Shown piece after piece: positions 4,920 through 9,677 of a stretch of DNA of 9,677 bases. Both the position numbers and the translations under genes were made by a program. The notes beneath the pieces are model-generated. The model was given only the letters and a program-made list of their open reading frames with translations. It did not search any database and was not told the DNA's origin. Every line of letters starts with the position of its first letter. The first letter of the stretch is position 1. Location of the stretch: NCBI GenBank assembly GCA_003223995.1, contig QHYA01000182.1, positions 1 to 9,677 of the forward strand. Direction: 5' to 3'. The stretch is from Acidobacteriota bacterium (GTDB lineage Bacteria; Acidobacteriota; Polarisedimenticolia; QHYA01).

Positions 4920-7427
4920 TCACGTCAGATCGGCGGGACCGTAGGGACGGATCCTCTCGGCCAGCTCGCCCAGCCGGGCGTCCGCGCGCGCCATCAGCGT
5001 CCCCTCGGGGTAGCGCCCACCGTCATCGCGGACGCCGGCCGGGTATCCGCTGAGCAGCTCGACCCCCTCCTCCACCGAGTCGATGCCGTACACATGGAAC
5101 AATCCCTTCCGGACCGTCTCGACCACGTCCTTGCGCAGCATCAAGTCGTCGAGGTTCCGCCTCGGAATCAGGACTCCCTGCCGCCCCGTCAGCCCCCGCG
5201 GCGCGCACGTGTCGAAAAAGCCTTCGATCTTGTGATTCACCCCGCCGATCGGCTGGATCTCCCCCTTCTGGTTGATCGAGCCGGTCACGGCGAGGTCCTG
5301 GCGGAAGGGGAGGCTCGAGAGGGCGGACAGCAGCGCGTAGACCTCCGCGCTGGAGGCGGAGTCCCCATCGACGCCGTAGTACGACTGCTCGAAACAGAGG
5401 CTGGCGGAAAGAGTCAGCGGCTTGTCGCGCGCGAAGCGGTCGCGAAGGAAGCCGGTAAGGATCAGCACCCCTTTGTCGTGTGTCGGGCCGGAGAGGCGAG
5501 ACTCGCGCTCGATGTTGACGATTCCTTGCCGCCCCATGCCGATCGTGGCGGTGATGCGAGTGGGCCGGCCGAAGTCATGGTCCCCGACCTGGTAGACGGA
5601 GAGACCGTTCACCTGCCCGGGGCGGCTCCCCTGCGTGTCCACAAGGAGCAACCCGCGGTCGAGCAGCTCCTGCACCTTGTCCTCGAGCAGGCCTACGCGG
5701 CGCACCCGCTCACGCACCGCCCGGTCGACGTGCTCTTCCCGCACGAGACCGCTTCCTTCCCGCCGCGCCCAGTAGCAGGACTCTCGCACCAGGTCGGCGA
5801 CATCGTTGAAACGGGTCGTCAGCCGGTCCCTGCGTCCTGCTGCGCGTGCTCCTTCTTCGACGAGAGCGGCCACCCCTGTCCGGTCGAAAGCGAGGAGCTT
5901 CTCCGCGCCGACGATCCGCTTGACGAAGCGGGCATAGGAGATCCGGCAGGGACCGTCGTTCGGCATCTCCACGTCGAAGTCCGCCTTGATCTTGAAGATC
6001 TTGCGGAAGTCCTCGTCGAGATCGTACAGCCGGAGGTAGGTCTGGTGCTGGCCGATCATCACCACCTTGACCCTCACCTCGATCGGCTCCGGCTTGATCG
6101 TCGCGCCGGCATTCAGGAAGAAGGTGTCAGCGGATTGGATCTCGACGACCCCCGTCCGCAGGACCCTCTTCAGCATCGTCCAGACGCCGGGCTCTCCGAG
6201 CACGTCGAGGGCGTTGAGCACCAGGTGCCCCCCGTTTGCCCGGATGAGCGAGCCAGCCTTGATGCGAGTGAAATCGCTGCGCATGGGCATGCCCGGCCGC
6301 TCCACGTCCCGCTCGATCGCTCCGAAGAGGTTCCTGAAAGAGGGGAAATTCTCGTTGATGACCGGAGCCCGTTGCGCCCCGCTGTTGTCCACGATCACGT
6401 TCACTTCATAGAGGCGGGACGGGTCCTCGGGCGCCGGCCCGGCCCCTTCGGCGGCGTCTCCCTCGCGCTTGCCCCGAAACCCCTCGATGCTGTCGAGGAT
6501 GTTCCGTTCCACCTCTTCCAGGTGCGCGGGCAGGCCGGAGCGGGGGGGGCTGGAGCAGCTCCCCGCCTCGGCAGGATCGTGCGAAAGAGCGGGATCGGGC
6601 TGCTGCAGGAACGCCGCTGCGATCCGCTCGATCAGCTCGTGGACCACAGGCTCGACCGCCTGCCGCTCGAGCTGCGCCAGCCGCTCTTCTCTCTCCCTGA
6701 CGACTTCGCGCGCCCTCTTCATCGCCTCCCGCAGCTCCGCCATCAGCTCCTCCCTCTTCGTCCGCAGACGCTCGAGCTCCTGCGGGTCGAATTGCTGGGA
6801 CTCGGCCATCTTCTCGAGCTGCTCCAGGGGGACCGGCTGGCCCGCGATCATGGGGACGATCTCTTGGTGGACCAGGGGACCTGCGGCCGTCTGGGCCAGC
6901 GTGAAGCCCTCCTTCGCCAGGCGCTCCTCGAACTGCTGGGCGACCTGCTTCTCCCGCGCCGCGAAGAGGTTCAGCGCTTCCTGCCACCTATGCGCGTAGG
7001 GTTCACTCTCGAGAATCTTCGGGATCTCCTTCCTCAGCCGCTCGACGAGCTCGCGCATGGCGCTGCGGAACTGGCAGGCCTTTCCCGGAGGGAACCGCAG
7101 CAGGCGCGGACGATCCGGATCGGAGAAATTGTTGACGTAGGCGAGATCCTCCGCGGGAGGGACCCCCGATTCGGCTTTCTCGAGGAACCGCTTGATGGTG
7201 GTGTTGCGTCCCGTGCCGACGAACCCGGCCAGGAAGATGTTGTAGCCCTCCCCGGGCACCTCCAAACCCAGCCGGATCGCTCCGGTCGCGCGGTCCTGGC
7301 CGATGATGTCCTCGAGAGGCTCGATCTCCTGCGTTGTCTCGAAGGGGAGCTCGGCAGGGTCGCAGCGCCACCGCAAGCGCTCGGGTGGCACCCGACCGGC
7401 CGCCCCGGCAGCGGGCGTCTCGTTCAT
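4920..7427 (-). CDS. AAA_32/Lon-C ATP-dependent protease (Lon-like)
   Basis: A complete 835-residue cytoplasmic protease of the group with an N-terminal AAA_32 region and a C-terminal Lon proteolytic domain. The nucleotide loop is GFVGTGRNT (68-76), with Arg in place of the usual Walker Lys, as is normal for this family. A Glu/Arg-rich coiled coil spans about 205-270, and the conserved stretches NENFPSFRNLFG and ANGGHLVLNALDVL follow. The catalytic dyad is S690 (DGDSAS) and K733 (GGVNHK), 43 residues apart, exactly as Ser679 and Lys722 of E. coli Lon. It likely degrades unfolded or regulatory proteins; targets are unknown. A variable linker near residues 285-300 is encoded over a run of eight C (G on the plus strand, 6542-6549). 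ATG at 7427 has no Shine-Dalgarno sequence. It follows the regulator gene by 69 bases. Confidence 0.92.
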   Translation of the reverse strand: MNETPAAGAAGRVPPERLRWRCDPAELPFETTQEIEPLEDIIGQDRATGAIRLGLEVPGEGYNIFLAGFVGTGRNTTIKRFLEKAESGVPPAEDLAYVNNFSDPDRPRLLRFPPGKACQFRSAMRELVERLRKEIPKILESEPYAHRWQEALNLFAAREKQVAQQFEERLAKEGFTLAQTAAGPLVHQEIVPMIAGQPVPLEQLEKMAESQQFDPQELERLRTKREELMAELREAMKRAREVVREREERLAQLERQAVEPVVHELIERIAAAFLQQPDPALSHDPAEAGSCSSPPRSGLPAHLEEVERNILDSIEGFRGKREGDAAEGAGPAPEDPSRLYEVNVIVDNSGAQRAPVINENFPSFRNLFGAIERDVERPGMPMRSDFTRIKAGSLIRANGGHLVLNALDVLGEPGVWTMLKRVLRTGVVEIQSADTFFLNAGATIKPEPIEVRVKVVMIGQHQTYLRLYDLDEDFRKIFKIKADFDVEMPNDGPCRISYARFVKRIVGAEKLLAFDRTGVAALVEEGARAAGRRDRLTTRFNDVADLVRESCYWARREGSGLVREEHVDRAVRERVRRVGLLEDKVQELLDRGLLLVDTQGSRPGQVNGLSVYQVGDHDFGRPTRITATIGMGRQGIVNIERESRLSGPTHDKGVLILTGFLRDRFARDKPLTLSASLCFEQSYYGVDGDSASSAEVYALLSALSSLPFRQDLAVTGSINQKGEIQPIGGVNHKIEGFFDTCAPRGLTGRQGVLIPRRNLDDLMLRKDVVETVRKGLFHVYGIDSVEEGVELLSGYPAGVRDDGGRYPEGTLMARADARLGELAERIRPYGPADLT

Positions 7428-7436
7428 CGGGTGGCG

Positions 7437-7465
7437 ATTGTAATGCGGGCCTAGGCGGGTGCGAA
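7437..7465 (-). promoter_or_regulatory. possible leaderless promoter of the Lon gene
   Basis: On the minus strand TTCGCA (7460-7465), a 17-base spacer and TACAAT (7437-7442) match the sigma70 hexamers at 4/6 and 5/6. The -10 ends nine bases before the ATG at 7427, so transcription would start within a few bases of the start codon. The absence of a ribosome binding site there agrees with a leaderless message. Confidence 0.4.
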
Positions 7466-7496
7466 GCCAGGAGCAGGAGGCATCGACCGAGACGGA

Positions 7497-9251
7497 TCAG
7501 GCCTCCGCGGGCCCCGTGGGGGCCGGGTCGGTCACGGGGGCCCCATCTTCTTCCTCCCTCTGGTGTCCCTCCGAGGACTGTTCGTCCATCAGGCGGAGGC
7601 TTTCCATCAAAAGGAACATCGCGTCGTGGGAGATCGACTCCTTCTTCGACCGGACGCCGTGCTCGATGACGAACTCCCCGCTTGGCCACCGGACCATCTC
7701 GTGGAACGCCTGGTCTCCTTCGAGGGAGTCGGTCGTGGCATGCCGGATCGTCCCCTCCTCGAACCAGATTCTCCCCCGGTTCTTTCCGGAGCTCAGCGTG
7801 ACGCAGGCGGTCTTCAGCCCGATCGCCAGGGTCTGGACGATATCCGGCAGGGGCAGGTTCTCGATCTGGCCCGTGATCCCGCGACGGCGGCGCCTCGTCC
7901 CCTCCTCGTGCCTCACCGATTCCCGGATCAGAATGTTCTCCACCCTCGCCACCAGGTCATCGAGGTCCTCGGTCTTCAGCAGGAAGTCGTCCACCCCCTG
8001 CCGCAGCGCCCGGACCTTCAGGATCCGGTCGTCGCGGTCGGAGAGGAACGCGAAGGGGATGTGCCGGAGCGACTCGTCCTCCCGGATCTCCCGCAGGAGC
8101 TGAAAGGTGTCCGAGCCCTCGGAGAGCACATCCGCGAGCACGAGGTCCGGGGGATCCTGGATGAGCAGATCGAGGGCTCCCTCCGCGTTCGAGGCCAACC
8201 GGATCTCGAGTCCTTCGTTGAGCAGGCGCATCTTCAGGAGGTTGCGGAAGTCTTCCTGCGCATCGACGATCAGGACGACCGGCTTCTCCCTCGTCCCCCG
8301 GCTGGACTCACGCTTCTCGATCACGCGCAGGAACACCTCGACCACCTCCGGGTCGAACTGCGTCCCGGCGAGCCGGACCAGCTCCTCCTGCGCCTCCTCC
8401 GGGCGCATGGCCTGCCGGTGAGACCTGTCGGAGACCATGGCCACGTAAGCGTCGACGACCGACACGATCCTGGCGCCGATCGGGATCTCCCGGCCGCGCA
8501 ACCCGTCCGGATACCCACGCCCGTCGTAGCGCTCGTGATGGTGCCTGATGACGGGGATGACCTTCCATGGAAAGTCGATGTGCTCGAGGAGCCTCAGGCT
8601 CCCTCCGACGTGCCCCCTCATCCGCTCCATTTGCTCCTCGGAGAAGGAGCCGGTCTCGGAGAGCACGTGTGGGTCGATGCCGGCCTTGCCGATGTCCCTC
8701 AGCAGGGTCGCGATGACGACCTCGTCGAGGGTCTCCTCCTCGACCCCCATCTCCTCGGCTACCTCGCGTGACAGCCGCATCGCCTGATGGGAGCACCCCC
8801 CGAAGAACCTGTCCCCCAGCTCCAAGAGGCCGACGAGCACGTCCACGACCTCCAGCAACGCCTGCTTCCCCTTTTCGGCGGGAGAGCCGTGTTCGCCGGA
8901 CGTTTCGAAGGTTGTCGTCAGCAGGTCCAGCACCTGGTCGGAGCGGAGCACGTAGTCGTCCATGCCGAAGCGAAGCAGCTCCGGGGAGTTCCGGACGGTC
9001 CCGAAGCTTGTGAGGATGACGGCGCGGCAGCCGGGGCGCGCCTGGAGGATCTGGGAACGGAGCATGTCGGCCCGGATGTCGGCGAGGTGTGACTCTATGA
9101 GGACGACCTCGACCGAGACGTTGCGCACGACCATCAACGCCTCGGATCCGCTGGCGGCCAGGGTGACGGTGAAGCCCTTCTGGCGGATGCTGCTTCCGAG
9201 TGCTTCGCGGACTTTCCCGTTGCCGGCGACGATGAGGAAGTTCCGGTACAC
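7497..9251 (-). CDS. REC / HD-GYP / REC / PATAN regulator with degenerate sites
   Basis: A 584-residue cytoplasmic signalling protein. REC 1 (1-115) is degenerate: the acid pair is replaced (VAGNG, 8-12), the phosphoacceptor is E53 and the conserved Lys is R103. The HD-GYP domain (about 140-312) keeps H155, H214, H238, H239, D267 and the GYP motif (246-248), but the HD pair is R185-D186 (LLRDIGK), so cyclic-di-GMP phosphodiesterase activity is doubtful. REC 2 (323-442) keeps D330, phosphoacceptor D374, S404 and K426, with A331 in place of the second acid. A PATAN/DUF4388 domain (about 459-555, GITGQIENLPLPDIVQTL) and an acidic tail complete it. It is probably a phosphorylation-controlled scaffold for protein contacts; partners are not visible here. 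The start is GTG at 9251 with GGAG upstream, behind a strong promoter and a leader of about 107 bases. The Lon gene follows after 69 bases. Confidence 0.9.
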   Translation of the reverse strand: MYRNFLIVAGNGKVREALGSSIRQKGFTVTLAASGSEALMVVRNVSVEVVLIESHLADIRADMLRSQILQARPGCRAVILTSFGTVRNSPELLRFGMDDYVLRSDQVLDLLTTTFETSGEHGSPAEKGKQALLEVVDVLVGLLELGDRFFGGCSHQAMRLSREVAEEMGVEEETLDEVVIATLLRDIGKAGIDPHVLSETGSFSEEQMERMRGHVGGSLRLLEHIDFPWKVIPVIRHHHERYDGRGYPDGLRGREIPIGARIVSVVDAYVAMVSDRSHRQAMRPEEAQEELVRLAGTQFDPEVVEVFLRVIEKRESSRGTREKPVVLIVDAQEDFRNLLKMRLLNEGLEIRLASNAEGALDLLIQDPPDLVLADVLSEGSDTFQLLREIREDESLRHIPFAFLSDRDDRILKVRALRQGVDDFLLKTEDLDDLVARVENILIRESVRHEEGTRRRRRGITGQIENLPLPDIVQTLAIGLKTACVTLSSGKNRGRIWFEEGTIRHATTDSLEGDQAFHEMVRWPSGEFVIEHGVRSKKESISHDAMFLLMESLRLMDEQSSEGHQREEEDGAPVTDPAPTGPAEA

Positions 9252-9364
9252 GCCTTCTCCACGACCTCGCTGGCCGGCGGGCTCGGCGTCTCACATCCGA
9301 GTTGCCCGGGGGGAGCGGGGACACGTCGGAATCGACTCCTCACGCTCTTGTCCGGCTGGGAATG

Positions 9365-9392
9365 AGTATAGGGTGGCCCAGGGAATTGTCAA
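9365..9392 (-). promoter_or_regulatory. near-consensus sigma70 promoter of the regulator gene
   Basis: On the minus strand TTGACA (9387-9392) is a perfect -35. After a 16-base spacer, TATACT (9365-9370) matches the -10 at 5/6. A run of six A on that strand lies a little upstream of the -35 and could act as an UP-like element. The predicted start near 9358 gives an untranslated leader of about 107 bases to GTG 9251. This is the best promoter in the window. Confidence 0.7.
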
Positions 9393-9420
9393 AGCAATGG
9401 CCCTTTTTTCCTTCTTTGCT

Positions 9421-9439
9421 CCGGCGGTGGAATCGCCGG
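9421..9439 (+). other. hairpin in the leader of the exported protein gene
   Basis: CCGGCG (9421-9426) and CGCCGG (9434-9439) form a 6-bp stem with a 7-base loop just ahead of GGAGAGG and the GTG start at 9461. No T tract follows. It may modulate access to the ribosome binding region or be incidental. Confidence 0.25.
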
Positions 9440-9460
9440 GGAGAGGTTAGACTGTCAGGC

Positions 9461-9677
9461 GTGACACCATCAAAGCGCGTCATCGCCCTCTTGCTCATCC
9501 TCGCCGTGCCCCTCCCGGCGCCCGCCATTTTCGCGGCCGCCCCTTCCATCCGGATCATCTCCCCTCGGCCCGGGGAGATCGTTTCGGGTAGGGGCGTCCT
9601 GGAGGCGGAAGTCCAGGACTTCACCCCGGTGACCGTTGAGTTCTTCGTGGACGGCAAGTCCGCCGGGGCGGCGCGGG
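9461..9677 (+). CDS. exported Ig-like domain protein, N-terminal part
   Basis: The only plus-strand gene, cut by the window edge after 72 residues. It starts at GTG 9461 and opens with a classic signal peptide: MTPSKR, a hydrophobic core VIALLLILAVPL, and likely cleavage near PAIFA-A. The mature part begins SIRIISPRPGEIVSG and reaches VTVEFFVDGKSAG, the pattern of the bacterial Ig-like repeats often found in secreted or VWFA-related proteins. The protein therefore probably works in the periplasm or outside the cell; later domains cannot be seen. GGAGAGG lies 14 bases before the start, rather far for a ribosome binding site. The gene is divergent from the regulator gene and shares the roughly 210-base spacer with it; no clear plus-strand promoter was found. 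Confidence 0.72.
   Translation, partial: MTPSKRVIALLLILAVPLPAPAIFAAAPSIRIISPRPGEIVSGRGVLEAEVQDFTPVTVEFFVDGKSAGAAR

Noticed and set aside
5094..7454. A 786-codon open frame on the plus strand opposite the Lon gene, and similar long plus-strand frames at 1091-2542, 2981-3940 and 7563-8771
   Set aside because: They lie antisense to strongly recognised protein families, show no domain-like sequence and are the expected shadows of GC-rich codon use.
9381..9408. Plus-strand intrinsic terminator (ATTG-TCAAAG-CAAT with outer GGG/CCC, then TTTTTT)
   Set aside because: The stem is short and bulged, there is no plus-strand gene upstream to terminate, and the same bases are better explained as the A-tract and -35 of the minus-strand promoter.
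1..9677. A new defence, mobile or CRISPR-like system
   Set aside because: No integrase, transposase, nuclease cassette, array of repeats or reverse transcriptase is visible; the genes are metabolic, proteolytic or signalling.

Overview
This is a high-GC window (roughly two thirds G+C by eye) from an uncultured-looking bacterium. Seven of the eight genes read on the minus strand, with one partial gene diverging on the plus strand at the right end. The gene content is a lysine aminotransferase with an Lrp regulator, an AAA_32-type Lon protease, a PATAN/HD-GYP response regulator and an exported Ig-like protein. This fits high-GC phyla such as Acidobacteriota or Myxococcota-like lineages, but no single gene fixes the phylum. 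I see no tRNA, rRNA, CRISPR array, insertion sequence or phage gene.

Layout from the right, in the direction of transcription. A near-consensus promoter at 9365-9392 drives a 584-residue regulator (9251 to 7497, REC / HD-GYP / REC / PATAN) whose first receiver and HD site are both degenerate. Next is an 835-residue Lon-family protease (7427 to 4920), which has its own possible leaderless promoter. A 10-bp hairpin (4826-4851) separates it from the next unit. That unit begins in an AT-rich control region (about 4725-4782), where two copies of CAAATAACAT sit 31 bp apart over the -35 and -10 of a promoter. The promoter reads an Lrp/AsnC regulator (4708 to 4178), which overlaps by ATGA the start of L-lysine 6-transaminase (lat, 4181 to 2984).

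Further along come a free-methionine-sulfoxide-reductase-like GAF protein (2732 to 2223), a multi-PAS protein (about 2206 to 1114), a gamma-class carbonic anhydrase (1010 to 489), and the N-terminal part of a DHH phosphoesterase (375 to beyond the window edge). On the plus strand, 9461 onward encodes a signal peptide and the start of an Ig-like domain.

The most striking observation is that two separate genes, lat and the PAS protein, carry the same kind of lesion. In each, about 50 residues of a conserved domain are missing at one point, and the remainder continues in the same shifted frame. In lat the lost stretch includes a strictly conserved block of the PLP fold, so the gene as written cannot give a normal enzyme. 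Either this strain is losing genes by internal deletion, or the assembly dropped similar-sized segments twice. Read mapping would decide. The second point of interest is the lrp-lat control region, whose spaced palindromes suggest that Lrp represses its own promoter.
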